This document shows, piece by piece, positions 26,101 to 41,100 of a stretch of 64,000 nucleotides of DNA. Source of the stretch: Numida meleagris (taxonomy: Eukaryota; Chordata; Aves; Galliformes; Numididae); the NCBI RefSeq assembly GCF_002078875.1, contig NC_034411.1:5607180-5671179 (forward strand), written 5' to 3'. A program made the position numbers and the translations under genes. The notes beneath the pieces are model-generated. The model was given only the letters and a program-made list of their open reading frames with translations. It did not search any database and was not told the DNA's origin. Numbering within the stretch: position 1 is the stretch's first letter; every line of letters starts with the position of its first letter.

Positions 26101-29100
26101 AAATAAGGCAAGCTACTGGAAGAAATGATGAGGAAAAAAGAAACTATATTCCACAAAATGTTGGAAAAAAAAGAATTAAAGAATTTGCCTAGAACTGCCC
26201 CATTCTAGGTCAAGTAATGGCTTTTCTTTTAATTTACTTTTACATAAGGATCACGGAAAAAATCGTCTCTGCAAGACACGATACAGCATTATATGAAGGC
26301 TGGATGAACTCCCTGTAAGGGAAATCATTCTGAACTCTACCTTCAAATGGGCCATGCCAGTGCCATTATATTTTGCTGTAAATCTGAAAGACTAAAAGTG
26401 AGGCAATTCTGAAACAATCTATCCTAAATTATGCTCACTGCAAAGTCAAGGCCAGCGCTGTGCAGTAGAATGCAATTATTCCTAACAATATAATAGAAAC
26501 TACACAGGGAGAAGCTTGTGGTACCCCAGAGTAGATCAATACCCACAGTAACAAAGAAAACAGGAACTTTCCATAGCCCTCAGGAAATACAGCACTAACA
26601 GTTGTCATTAGAAGTTTTGATCCAACCATTTGAAAAGGTTAAGGAAATAGGGAAAAAATGATACAAATACATTCACACTTTTTTGACCTTCTCTTCCTTC
26701 TCTGTCTCAAAAAAAAGATGTAATTTGTGAACAACTAGCTCCCTTGCTTGTGTTCTTTGTGGGTAGTTTAGTAGTGAAAGAACAACAAATACAGCATTTG
26801 ATGCAATGTTGTTACACATACTCTCTTGCAGGTAGTTACCAAAAGAGCAACAATCACATTTGAAGCAATGTTGTTAGATGTACTCAGTATTTAAGACAGT
26901 GTTTAACTGACAGTTATTGTTACCTGTCTAATCTTCCTGAATTCTAACAAATATAGAACAACCCCACAGTAAAATTCAGGAATAAATCTGCTCTATCCAA
27001 GCCTGTAATTCAATTTATTGACAATTTTTCAAAAGCACATGGGTGGTTAAAGAGTCTCATCTCACTCTCAATGTGAAACACAGGCACTAGCTACTGGGAA
27101 AAAAAAAAAAAGTAGAACAAAACACCACCATTCTCCATAAATCACTTAAAGAACACTGGTAAAGACATTAAAATAAGCTTCTCCACAACAAACATTCTGT
27201 TTCTTTCTAACTGTATAATAAAATGGTTTTCCACATCCTATACAAACTTGAGAAATCTTAAATTTTCTGTTTACAATGCATTTTTCTTATGAAAAATAGC
27301 TTCTAATTCTGAAGAAAGCATAAATGTAAAATTTGCATTATGATTACTGTGCTGCGCTGCCTGGTTACATAATGCCAAATCTTTTCACTGGAACTCCAAG
27401 TACAACAACTATCTTTGAGTCAGATCTGTTAGTGCGTCTGTTTGCTGGTGCAGTTACAACTCTTGCATTTCAACAGTGAGATCCCAGCTAAAAGCAAGTT
27501 TTAAGCAGGATGGAAAGCTCCTTAGCGTCCTCTTACCCCACTTTCTAGAACGAATGTGAATTTTTAGTTCAAATAACATTTCACAAAAGTTCTCACCTCA
27601 TTCAGAAGCCCATTATTTAGTACGTATATACTGTTAAATTGAGAACAAAATAGTTTCTATTACTGCCGTTTGGAACATTCAAACAACTAAAATGAAGAAT
27701 AGTTGCAATTTTTACTACAGCATTTTTACTACAGCACTACAACAGGGGGAATGGCCTCAAGTTGCGCCAGGGGAGATTTAGGCTGGACGTTAGGAAATTC
27801 TACTTTTCTGAAAGAGTGGTGAGGCGCTGGAACGGGCTGCCCAGGGAGGTGGTTGAGTCACCATCCCTGGAGGTGTTCAAGAAACATTTATAGTGTTGAG
27901 AGACATGGTTTAGTGGGGTTATTGGTGGTAGGTGGATGGTTGGACTGGATGATCTTGTAGGTCTTTTCCAACCTTGCTAATTCTATGATTCTATGATTCT
28001 ATGATTTTTGAATATACTCACCCTGGATTATAAAGCATAACAGCTGATAGGTTCTCACAAGATTTTGAAAGATCTGTCATAGACAAACTGAAGGAAGACA
28101 GCAGTCCACTCTAAGAACAGACCATAAAATGTATGTGTTAGACAAAAACTGATGGGTTTACTTCATGAAAGCGTGTGAAGCAAAATAAAACAAACTCTAC
28201 AATGATCAAGGTGTGTCTGTATTAGCAAGAAAGTTGTGAAGGGATTTAAGTTCCCCCAAATGCTGACGTAATCTTACCTTTCTTTTTTCCCTTAGTTTAG
28301 CAGCTTCTTTGGGATGGTTAAAGCGAAACATATTGGTTCTTCCAAGTAATATCACAGCACCTGATGAGAAAAAAACATACCATTCACTGTTAACAGAACG
28401 TACCAGGAAATGCCAAATGATTTTTTAGTCATCCAATATGTAAGCAAAGCCTTCCATTAAGTCGGAACAAAATGAAAATGCATTTTGACAATTCAAGTGT
28501 GTAACAAACTATAGTCACAGCTTTGTTAACAGATGTATTTTATTCCTTCCTCTTCCTACTTAAAAAAACACATGTTCATGCACACAAAGGTCAACTATAC
28601 TCATGTAGTTTAGATTAAGGATAGGAAGAGGAAGCAATCATAGCAGCTGACCCAATTTGACCTATACACTCTACAACACTACTACTTCGGAGGCTACCAG
28701 CAGGTACCAAACACCATGGGAACATCCATAAATATGACTAAGAACAAACTAATCACCACTCATCCACTAATGATCGAAGCAAAATTTGATTCTGCCTAAA
28801 CTGAAAGCTCCAATTTTCCTTCTCATTAGTAGTCTCATTAACCTTCTTCTTCTTTATGTAGAACATTGAAGTTTGTCATCACTCAGAAAAAGATTATTAG
28901 TCCTTTATACCCCATAGTTATTTTCTCAGGGAAGAACCCTGAATAATCCATATTGCTCACTTCCTCTCCGTTATGGTATTTAATCAGTTGTGGTACAGAT
29001 CCATACATAATGTGATTCTGGGCAATTCTTATAACATTACAAGGACAGCAGCACCAAGATTAATACTTTGCTAGTAAAAAGCACATTGTCTGTGATGTTT

Positions 29101-32100
29101 CACTACTCTCAGAACAATGAAGACTTCCAAGTTAGCCACAACAAAATCAAGCATTTATCTGTTGGTCTGTGTGAGTTACTTTTAGAAGAAAAAGGATTCC
29201 ATCACACTTACAACCTGAAAAAAATGCACTTACAACCTCTTCATATGAACTGTTATCATCTGAGAATGAAATGCTGTCCTTAATAAGGAGTGGTCCTCCT
29301 AAAATTAGCTCAGTTAGGAACATCGACCCAAATAAGGTCATTCAGTCTTGATAAATCAATGACAGAAGGCGCTATAATCACAGATTCATTTCTTGCTGCC
29401 TCCACAACAGATCAAATCTTGGACCAAACAGTTTACCTAGTCAAATCTTACAGAGTAACATTTCACTGATCTGTACGCAGACTGTATTGCAAAGGCATTT
29501 TGATACTGTCTTCATAATTTATGTGATACAGTCAGGTGACCTTTCCTTCATGATGCGTACTGGGCAGTTGGTTTGTTTTTATGTAGGCGTATTAAAAGCG
29601 GTCCCTGGTGGTCATGGCTGCTACAGTGGAAGAGGTGTAACACTTGTTAGCCTTCACAGGCTGGCAATAGAGCCAAACATCTCTCTATCCCATTCTTGCT
29701 GTCTGCCGGGAAGCCTGTTCTCATGACTTTAGCAGAGGAGACACTGAAGATTTCAGTAAAATTACTTTGGTTACTTTCAAATGAAGATTAAAATAATTGT
29801 AAATATTTTTGACCACATTACTGGGGAGAAGGTAGGTACTTAAATAAATGACTACAGATATAGATACATGTTCCTAACTTCATGCATCTATAAAAAAATA
29901 GGAGAAAGGCTTAAAAACAGCACATGACATTCAAAACCAGATGGCAGATCATATGAACAACGATTGTGTTTCTCTTCCAGTACTTCTCCAAATCATATGA
30001 TCATGAGCCTAGCATGGGAGGATCTGGCTTAGTCTGAATAGGGGGGAAGGAGATGTGGGCCTGTCACATTATACACTTACAGAAGTATTTAAAATCAGAA
30101 TGTTTTGGGTTGGAAGGGACCTTAAAGATGCTCTAGTTCCACCCACCCATACCATGGGCAGAGTTGCCAACCACTAGACCAGTTTGCTCAATTTAGTACA
30201 CCAGTATGGTCAAAGAGCAGATTACAAAGGGAAATATGATTCCCCCCACTTTTCCTATTACATTCCTCTTTTTTATCCTGGGATGTCATTATTATATCAT
30301 CATACCACTTTTTGCATTATGGAACCTCTACATGCTTGTTATTTTTTATTTGTTCTACTGTAAAGGAATAACTACAGTCTTAACTCCCATTTGACAGAAT
30401 TGAGATATGCAACATGAAAACTTATTAAAGAAAAAAAGTTTCAATCAAAGCCACACTGTCAAAGAATTCCTAAGCATCAGGTTAGATTATCTGTTATTAT
30501 ACAGTGCAGTTTCCCCATCAGAATGCAAATGCGCAGTGTAAATGTCGTCATGGAAACATAACTGGATTTGCCATGCAGTTTGCTTTTTATTTGTTTACTT
30601 TAAGCAACAATTCTTATTCTCCTTCAAAGTTAAATGTCAAAGAACAAAAGGTTTCACAAATACATTGACAGCACGAAGAATAGCAACAAGAACCATGCAG
30701 AACCAGGCTATCATTTATGGACCTCTGACCTGGTAACTTAATGGGTCAACACCAACACAAAAATGACCAGAGAGCATAAGAAATAAATATGTAGAATGTA
30801 TATTCAAATATTATCATGCACTTCTTGTCTACACATAGCAATATTTTGGAACTGTGCAAACAAAAGTATCTATAATTAAGATCTTCCCAACTTCTAAGTT
30901 ACTTTTTTTGTTTTTAAAAGCCACTTTTATTAACAAACTATAAAAAGAAACAAACATTGAGAGATTATGTTAACTACAGAAGGGTTGGCAGCTTAGCTTA
31001 AAGATGGAAAACGCAGTTTAAACTGAGGACAAATTTAAGGTAAAGGACAAACTCTAGTGAATATTTGTTCCGTTACTTTTAGAAATTCTACCAGATGCTC
31101 TTAATAAGGTAAAAATGATAAAATAATAAGGTAAAAATGCAACAAGTTGCATTTACACAGATAGGCCCCATTAGCCAGAATTCACAAATGCAAGAATTAA
31201 TCTGAAGAAGGAAGTGGTAATTAATTGCTATGCCTCTTTTTTTATTATTATTAATAACTGTTCATTTGAAAATGTGTCGAATTTTTAGATTATCATAAAC
31301 GGAAACACTTAAATATATCAGCAGATCATCAGCAATACCCAAATCAGATACTTAAAGAGGCTGGCACTTCATGCTGTGAGACTAAATGCTAACACGGCTA
31401 GGAAACACGTAACGTGCATAAGTTGTTAAATCAGTTATTTTATCAGCTTTGCTAGCCCGATGTCATAGCTGTAACCCTTCCTTCAAACTCAATCTGGTTA
31501 CATGGTCCACAGGTCAGCCTAGGCAGCTGTTTTGCACAATTTAGTAATTCAAAGCAACCCTCTCCTCTGCCCCTTTTTTCTGAGTTGCAAATTTGTTTAG
31601 ACAGGAAGTCAGAAGGCAAAAAAACAACAACAAACCATGTTTCCACCCTTTACAGTCCAAAAATGAAGCTGCTACATCACCTAGACGAGGGAAATAGCAT
31701 CCAAACTCCAACTTCCTTCTGAGGCCAATCAAACCTGTACTGCCTTTCAAATGCAGTAGGCTAAGAAAAGATGAGGCATTGCAACTGCAATTCGTGTTAA
31801 GTGTTTCTTGCCAACGTTTCTAGCAAGATATCGACAGTATTTACTCAAATTCAAGACAAAAGGGGTTGGGCTTTCTATCTGTCTGCAGGACTCTTATTCT
31901 GCATGAATAGACACTTCACAGAATCAACAACATCCTCTCCTCACACCAAAACTCTTTGCTTTCTGTAAGCAGAATTTTGAAGCACTTGAGTTCAAAAAGA
32001 TGCGAGACTTCTCTCACTCAGCACTACTCTGTCCATTGTGTTCCTCATTTGTTAGAATAAGCTTATTTTGAAAGCTTCTGTCTGGGAATGTAAAATGGCA

Positions 32101-35100
32101 CTGCTTTTCAGCAGCTGGGCTGCAACAAAGCCTCACTGCTCAATGGGTCTGCAGATCTTAGCTAAGTGGGAAGGTATTCTTGGTTCTCCTGGAAGATAAA
32201 ACATTCACAACCTCGGCTGCAGCACTCCTCAGCTTATTTGATGTCATTTCTTTCCATGCCAACAAAATACATCTTTGGTCACAGTTGTCCCAGGAGCTTT
32301 TTTCATTTCCAGATTTTAAAGCTTTAATATTAAACCTGTAATTCTCGGAATGTCATCTGTAAGGGTTTCTCTCCCTCCATTTGTCATTTCCCTACAGTTG
32401 CAGTTAACAGATACTCCAGCTGAGTCTCCTGCTGTGCAAGAGGATTTGGCAACAGTGTGTTAAGTGGGGCTGTCCTGGACCTCTGAGGAGCTGGAAAAAT
32501 AAGTACCTAATGTTATTTTAGTCATGCGGAAGCCAATATTCTTTTTCTTAATATCACAGCAATCTGAGCTATCTGCCATGGACTTCACTTCACATATAAA
32601 CTTGGAATGAAATCAAACGATATGTACAGTTCACACTGAAGATTAAGAAGTGGCTTAAATTAGTAAAGAGCTCTCTTTAAATCACATAGCAGTTCTATGA
32701 AAGAACAAGAACTCCACGGCTCTCCCGATCACCTTGGGCTGCAGATGAGAAGAAAGCGAATTAAAATTAAAATGAATTAACCTGTAATCCCTCTATATAC
32801 ACGTTGATTGTTCAGTGGTCTTGCCAGAAAGAAAAAAAGACACTATCAAAAACTACACAATGCTGGGTAGTACCTTGGTTTAGCTGCGTGGCCTCGGTAA
32901 TCTGAATTCCATTCACAGAACACTGCGCTCCATTCAGTGGTATTAGATTCACAGTACCATTAAGATTTTCAAAGATACAGTGCTCACTTTCCAAATCAAG
33001 ACCATGAAGAACTAAACATACAAAAATAAAATAATTAGTCTTTTAACAACTAATAAGATTTGCACGGTGATATTGATTCATTAAGGACATATTGTGTTAC
33101 ATATTTCCAAACATCTTTTCTCATTTTTTTCTGGACAATATTTGCTCTTTCCTTCATCACTTCCCACATTATACACTGACCCCATTTTTTTTTGTTGCTG
33201 TTTTATTGCAGTAGAAGAGCTTTCTTCTGATTTATTTTATGTAATGGTCTTTTCTCATATGTTTTGGCACAAGATTAATAAGTGCTTATTCTTTTTTCTG
33301 ATAAAGAAAACAGGAAAGGAAAGTTTATGTATTTGTAGAGACAGACTTTTCTTGCCTAATTTCACTAAGAGATGAACTCATTGAGAGCAGCCCTGTAGAG
33401 AAGCACCTGGGGGTCCTCAGGAATGACAAGTTGGACAAGAGCCAGCAGTGTGCTCTTGCAGCCCAGAAAACCAGCTGTCTCCTGGGCTGCATCAACAGAG
33501 TTGTGGCCAGCAGGGCGAGGGAGGTGACTGTCCTCATCCACTCTGCCATTGTGAGGCCCCATCTGCAGCACTGCATCCAGGCCTAGGCCCCCCAGCACAA
33601 GAAGGACACGGTGCTGTTGGAGCAAGTCTAGAGGAGGGCAATGAAGATGCTCAGAGGGCTGGAGCACCCCTCCTATAAATTAAGGTTGAGAGCCGTGGGC
33701 TTGTCTAGCTTGGAGAAGTTTCTGGGGAAACTTCATTGTGGCCTTTCAGCACTTAAAGGGAGCTTAAAAGCAGGATAGGAACTGACTTTTCACTTGGGAA
33801 GATAGTGATAGGACAAGAGGGAATGGCTTTAAACTAAGAGAGGGGAGATTTAGGTTAGATGTTAGGAGGAAATTTAAACCCAGAGAGTTGCGAGGTACTT
33901 GAACAGATTGCCCAGAGAGCTGTGGGTGCCCCATCCCCAGAGGTGCCTAATGCCAGGTAGGACAGGGCCCTGAGCAGCCTGAACCGGTGAGGGGCAACCA
34001 GCCCACAGCAAAGGGTAGGAACTGGATGAGCTTTAAGATCCCTTTCAACCTAAGTCACCCTGTGATTCTATGGTAACCTGCAATTCTAGAGTATCAGAAA
34101 GGCTGAAATAAGGTTATATGTTCCATTATGTTCAGGCACTTACCAAACAGTTATGCTGCTTTCTGTGCGTTATGTGTGAATAGCTCTACCCGTATTGCTT
34201 ACCATTACAAAGCAATGTGAGTTTTGTAGTATTTACATATAAATTTTAATCCACACATCTTTTAACCACAGGATATATACAAAACTACATCATCTGACTT
34301 CTCAGTTTTTCATTTGAGAACTTAAGGATGTAGTTTATTTAATGAAACTGCCTCTAAGCAACATGTGCGACAGGGCAGTCCAGCAATAGCATTTAGCTGC
34401 TTTTAAAGAAAGTAGGAAATACAGTACAAGAAGCCTATCTACTTTTCACTTAACTTCCAGAATTTTCTTCCACCCAAATCTAAAGACCTAAGACTGCTTT
34501 AGGTGTAACAATATAAAAATATTCTCATTATACAAAGGTTAAGAGAATGATTGTGCAGCAATTGTGACAGGTGCTGTATGAGAAAGGATAATATTATTAC
34601 AGAAGGCTATTTCAAGAGCAGAAAGAAATAAGAAACAACTATATGAATATGAATAGATCTGAATCCCACAAGCTATTTTGTATGTCATGTTCCTTGAAGC
34701 AAATCCCACGTAATGCAGCCTTAAAAATTTCCTAAAAATTACAATATGCAAGAACATTTGAAGAACTAACTGAAAAAAAGGAAAATTATAAAGCTCTGTT
34801 AACAGACTGGGATGTTAGAAAGAATAGAAAAAAAACAATGCAAAATTCCATACCAATATCCTGTTCTGTCACAGCATCTTCTCTGCCAACATATGTTTGG
34901 CCCTCCTAAGTAAGAGAGAAATGTACATACTTTCAGTTGAAATCTCCCTTTCTCTCATACACAGAAATGGTTTACCTTACTCAGAGTATTATGGACAAGT
35001 GTATGTTTCAACATACCATATTCTTTCACTTTTTTAGTTTAAGAAACACTTTCACAGTCGTTATTATACGATATATTAACAAATTCAACTATCGTGCATA

Positions 35101-38100
35101 GGAGCACCATTTTAGTTTTGAGACAATCTAGATCTGGATTTCAAGTTAAGCTTCACAGTGAAAGTAATGGAAAAAAAAAAACATACATAGGTTGATATAA
35201 GTACCTATCTCTGGTTAATCAATTAACCCTCAGGATAAATCTAAACTATAGGGAGAGCAATGTAAGGAGCTTTTCCTACCACAGTGGAGAGATGTAATGA
35301 GCACTTGTATGAGCACTGTATTTAGATAGCAAATTAATACTGCAATTTGTCTACTGAAAAATCACAAAGCATACAAAGGATACGGAAGCAAAGATATGTA
35401 TTTACCTTCAAGTGATACAAGATGATGCCAGTACTAAGAAGATCATCATCAATGCCAATTAAATGAGGCAGTTCAGAGTCTAACACAACACCTATCCCTT
35501 CTTTCCTCAGAGCCAAGGTTTGTTCCTGTAAAGGACAAAAGTATAGTTATCAAGATATGCAAGAAATATTCTTCATTCTCTTTTTAAATAGTGTTTAAGT
35601 AACTCATTCTCTGTGATACCACAAAAAAATTGGCAGGGTTTTTTTCCCCTAACATTTTAAATGCAACTTTTATATTTCCAGTGAGTGTTCCAAGCTTACC
35701 GTTCAGGAAATCTGTGAAGGTGTTATTTGAAAGAGGCCAGACAAACAGCTGAATTATACGAGATAAGGGAGATCAATCAAGAGAATAACAAAGCAATGTT
35801 GTATAAAAGCAAGCTCTGTATCGCCATGCATGATAGCAAGAAGAATTTAAAACTACACAGAATTCAGAATGGCTAAAGAATACTGAAAACTTTTTGGTGG
35901 TCCTTTAAATAAAGTGAATCTTATGCAATTAAAAACCCAGACACCTGAAAGCCCAGTAGGCTTAAGCAGTTAGAACAACACCCAATGTAAAGGAAGCACT
36001 GGCAATAGCAAAGAAATGCAGAAGTATTTGCAGCACATAATTTTAATTCTTTGAATTTCCTTTGGGCCGTACTCTGCAGCATCTGTGGGATAAAGTATCA
36101 ATCAGCAGGAGTAAGTGGAAGGCTTTAACACTGGAAGAAATATAGAATCATTTGGGTTAGAAAAGACCTTAAAGTTTATTAAATCCAACCACCTAACACT
36201 ACCAAGGCTACCAATAAACCATGTCCCTAAGTTCCACCTCCACACATCTCTCAAATACTTCCATGGATGGTGACTCCACTTCCCTCGACGGCCATTTCCA
36301 ATGCTTGACCAACCTCTCTGAAAAAACTCCTCCTAAGATCAAATCTAAGATCCAGACACAACTTAAGGCAGTTTCCATACACCTATCACTTGTCCCCTGA
36401 AAAAGGAGACTGACACCTGCCTTCCTACCTCCTTTCAGGTAATTGTAGAGAGCAATGAAGATTCCCTTGAGCCTCCTGTTCTCCAGACTGAACAACCCCA
36501 GTTCGCTCAGCCAGTCCTCAATGCGTTGTGTTTTCTAGTCCCTTCATGACTTTGTTGCTCTTCCCTAAATGCATTCAGGCAACTCAATAGCCTTCTTACA
36601 GCGAGGGGCCCAAAAATGAATGCCAGCACCAAGTACAGAGGGATAATCACCTCCTGCTCCTGCTGGCTGTGCTATTGCTGACACAAGCCAGGATGGCGCT
36701 GGCCTCCTTGGCCACCTGGGCACGCTGCTGGCTCATGATCAGCTGGCTGTGGACCAGCACACCCAGGCCCTTTTCTGCAGGGCAGAAATCCTTTCAAATC
36801 CTTCTCTCCAGCATCCTCATGAGATCTCCAGGCAATGATTTCTATTCCTCCAGCTTTGTTCAAATCCCTATGCAGAGCTATCTAGGACCTATACCCTGAG
36901 GCATCCAAGGCTCAGCAGAATACAGGAGGCATCAGAAATAGCTCACATTTTGCCAACAGGCTATTCAACCATGAAGCTTTTGGCAATACAGAGGGAGGTT
37001 TCTTACTCTGAGGAGAATTTCCATCTAGGCCTTGTAATGACTTGCTTCAGAAGCCCCAGACCCATGGACAGTTGTAAAGGCGCTGCCCTTTGAGCCTTCC
37101 TACAGCAAGGCCTGGCACTGTTCAGGCTATGTGAAGACAGCCAGCCTGCAGCAGAGCCACCCACCCACTGGCTTTTGGGCAGCAAAGGCTCCTGCATGCC
37201 CTCAGCACTTTACTACCAGCCCCACTGAGCAGAAGCTGGGCAGGATTCAGCAGGTCCCTGTGGCGATGGCTGCAGCCCCTCGGCTCCTGGCCAGGGCAGG
37301 GTTCCTTCCCCCGGCCCACCATGCCCCAGTCTCACGGGGCAGCCACCTCCCCACCAGAAGGCCAGCTGCAGCCATGCACCCGCAGCATGGCAGATCTGAG
37401 GCTCGTTGAGGATGGATGAGAGCCTAGGAGAGAACATAACTAGGACAACTGGCCCAAATGGACCGAGGGGATCTTCCATACCATGTCCTGCTCAGCAGTA
37501 AAAACTGAAGGAAGGAGTGGGGATGGGGTTTGCCAGGGCTGGTCTCATTCAGGGTCTGGCTGGACATCGGTTGGCTGGTGGGTGACTAGTGCTATGGGTA
37601 TACACAATATATAAGAGATTAACTACAGCTTTGATACAGGTTTTAGTAGTCGTAAAGTTTATTTTGCAAATCGAACTCAAATCCTATTCGTTTCCTAGAC
37701 CTGGAAGGTAACAGCAGCAGACTCTGAACACGCACACACTGCCTTTCAAAACGAACCAGTTTTTCGACTTGAAGAACTAAGCCATTATATGCCAAGGAAG
37801 AGTGACAACTCGGGAAGGAGAGGCAGCATCAGCTTCTGTGTATTACGAAGCACACACTTTTCTCCTGGTGCCAGCAAATACAGAAAACAAGTTTTCTGAC
37901 AACAGCGCCAATACTTCTCCAAGTTATCTTCACTCTTCAGAGCCAACCGAGACATTACAGCAATCTATCTGCTTTCTCTTACAAATGCTGTGTGTATTTT
38001 CCTACGTACAGCAGCTTGACAAATCTGAAGAAAAAAGATCTACTACTTCATTTTTTTTCCTGCACCGTATAAAACATTGTCAATATCAACACTGTCTAAA

Positions 38101-41100
38101 ACGTTCTCTAGTGACTGTGCAAAAATGGGCAAAATGAGATGCTGACAACACAGAAAAGACTCCAAAACAAAACCAGGAAATCCCAGACAGGTCATGAGTG
38201 CACTAAAAAGTTCTCCAGCCTTCAGAAAGAAGGAAAAAAAAAAAGCTGTGATTAATGTTGCCCTGCAGCTCTCTGACATTCAAACTGCATCCAGCTATTC
38301 CTTGATATTATAAAAGTGTCACCTCATAAAACCAAAAAATACAGTTTAAATCACTGTTCAAGTGAAAAAGTAATTTCAGTCAAAATATCTATCTCATATT
38401 AAATATTTATTGAGTGGCACCTACTGTTACACATAATTTATAACCTTCCTATATGACAAGACTGAAGACTTAAAACAGTGAATATAGGTGGCTGATCACA
38501 CAACTGCGGGCACCTTTGGCCCAATGCAACTGATGAAACATTAAGAGCTAAACATTTTTTCCAGCATAAACAAAGCATTTGCTAACATCCCTGACTGAGG
38601 GGGAAAAAAAAAAGGCATCCCAAGAGATAATGAAATCATTGCTGGGAGAGAAAAATCTGTCACAAATAATTAAGATGAAAGTAAAAAAGCTTTGATTTTC
38701 AGTCTTCATATTTAACACATTTATTGTATATTCAGAAATAAAGCGCATATAATTGTGATTTAAAATTGATGCGTCATTTGTACATATCTAAAATTAAAGA
38801 ACATAAGTTAACTGAGTTTCTAAAACCTTACTTTGCAAGTAACTACTACGCACAAATAGAATACACTCTTTTAAGGGAAGTATTAAAATAAATGCAACAG
38901 AGTGTAGTGAAATTAAGTAGTGAGATCAAGATATAGATTAGATGTAAGGAAGAAATGCTTCACTCAGAGGGCGGTGAGGCCCTGGCACTGCTGCCCAGAG
39001 AGCTGTGGGTGCCCCATCCCTGGAGGTGCCCAAGGCCAGGGTGGATGGGGCCTGGGCAGCCTGAGCTGGTGGGGGGCAGCCAGCCCACGGCAGAGGTTGG
39101 GGCTGGGGGGCTCTGAAGTCTGTTCCAACCAAGCCATTCTATGATTCTATTATTAGGTTATATCTTCAGATACAATTTACTACAAATCCGGAAGCTTAAT
39201 CAGTTTATCTGGGGTAACTGCTAAACTTTAAATCGTTTGGATGAAAATCTAATTCCAAATTCAAAGGAAAACTCCAAACTGTGCACTTCTGCCCTAAACC
39301 AAAAGCCACAAACACTTTCAACAATATGTGTTAGTCTGTTCTTCCACACTGAAAGAAAGAGAAGAAAATGGCCAGAATGAAGCAGCCAGATTGTTCCTCT
39401 ACCCTTGATGGCATAGGAAGGAAACTTCTAAAGGAGGAAGGAAGGACCTCTTTTGAAATGAACGGAAGGTCTGTAAGCTATTCTAAGGCAGAGAAATTAT
39501 TAGGTTTGTTCCGGAACTTGATTCACTTTCATTTGTGCAACACCATTTCAGAAAGCGGTGAATCTGTAAGTCAGAATGCCAAGAGCAGGAAAGGTCACTG
39601 TCCCCATTAAAAAAATACTAATGCAGAAAATGAATGAAAGCCTCAAGGTAGAATTTTAAAAACTTGCATGCACTGCATGCATCTTATCTTGAATTATCCT
39701 TGAACAAAAAAAGTGCACATGTACTCCCTCTGTATTTAAGATGCGTTCATAAACTGTGGAAAATAAAGCACGTCAAGTATTACACACAAAGGAGCACTCT
39801 GTGAATACAAATGCCTGCACTGTGCAGAGAAAAAAGTTTTCTTCCTTCGGAGCCTCTAGATTAAATAGACTCATTCTGTAGAAATTCAGTCATATAGTAA
39901 TTCTGAGTCAGTACATAAAGAAACACCTTCTTGAGTCACAGTAAGGATAAGAGGATTAAATTGTTTGCATAGAAGATGCTCTCTTGGAATTCTGCAGCCA
40001 GAAACATCCTGATGGGGTAAATTCATGAGCACCTCTGTGGCACATACAGGAGCTGTTACAGAATCCCTTCTATGCTGCTGCACCACATCTGCTGAATTAA
40101 CTGCATTAAGGCACCTCCAAGCTTGCCCTTCAGAAACACAGTGTTTGTGTAAAGTACCTGTATGAGCTTGTAAGTTGAAAAATAGCGTACTGGAGCTGAG
40201 AGATTGCTCTATCAAACAGTGTTATTGTGCTCTTTGTATCGGTTGTGGTTTCCAAGGAAATAAATGGGGGGCATTACTTTTAGAGCAATCTCTGTACAGT
40301 TGCCCATGTTAAAGAATCTTTAATATGCATAGCATTTCTTTCAATGCATTGAATATAGACGAATAACACAGACCAAGGCACACAAAAATATTGAAAAGAA
40401 TACTGAACTAGCACAGTGCCCTTTTAATGAACAGAATTCCTAGATGAAGTTTAATTTCTTTCATACTTTCCATCACAAAAATCTCATTTCTTTTCCTTAA
40501 ATATGCAATGGTTAACTGCTGGCACACAGTTCTGAGAGAACACTGTGCAGAGGCTTTCAGCAAAGCATAACATTATGCCAGCTAAGTAAACTGTCCAGAT
40601 GTCTATATTTAAATTATGCAAAAATGCATAATACCAGATTAAAGAAGTTATGGGTAAAAATGTGCAATGGCAAAACTCTTTGCATTAATATTTAACCTGA
40701 TTACATACTACAGCAAATTCTTATGCTAACAGGTACTTTGGGTGCATTCGATTTCATTGAAAATATGCTATTATGTCCTAGGTTCACACAAATGTCTCAA
40801 GATCTTCACTGGCACAGCACTAACATTAAGCTCCCTATAAAATATAGATATGTGCATTGTACACAAAGGAAATTCTTGATTCGTTTCCCTCCAGTTAAGC
40901 ATTCCCGATGTTTTTCATTCCCTTTAAATCAGCAGAAAGAAATGCTTCCCACCTACAGAAGAAGATATCCCGAATTGCCCAGAATTCAAAGGCACCTGAA
41001 AATGCTTATTTCAAAATCCAGCAGATGCACAAAATTAAAGAGGCTATGCAAATGAAGGCAGTGAGAAACATGGGTCAAACAGCCTCAGCTGGTCATCCCT

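Larger units (their letters stand above)
20117..28021. other. KIF16B: KIF16B intron, 7.9 kb, with two CR1 copies
   Basis: Contains the CR1 fragments at 22430-22704 and 27740-28005. The rest is AT-rich, with small open frames but no exon-like block that would fit between NPG and LEFERQ. Confidence 0.85.

Noticed and set aside
33325..33678. Overlapping frames of 76-100 codons on both strands
   Set aside because: They lie inside a CR1 copy and are remnants or shadows of its decayed coding sequence.
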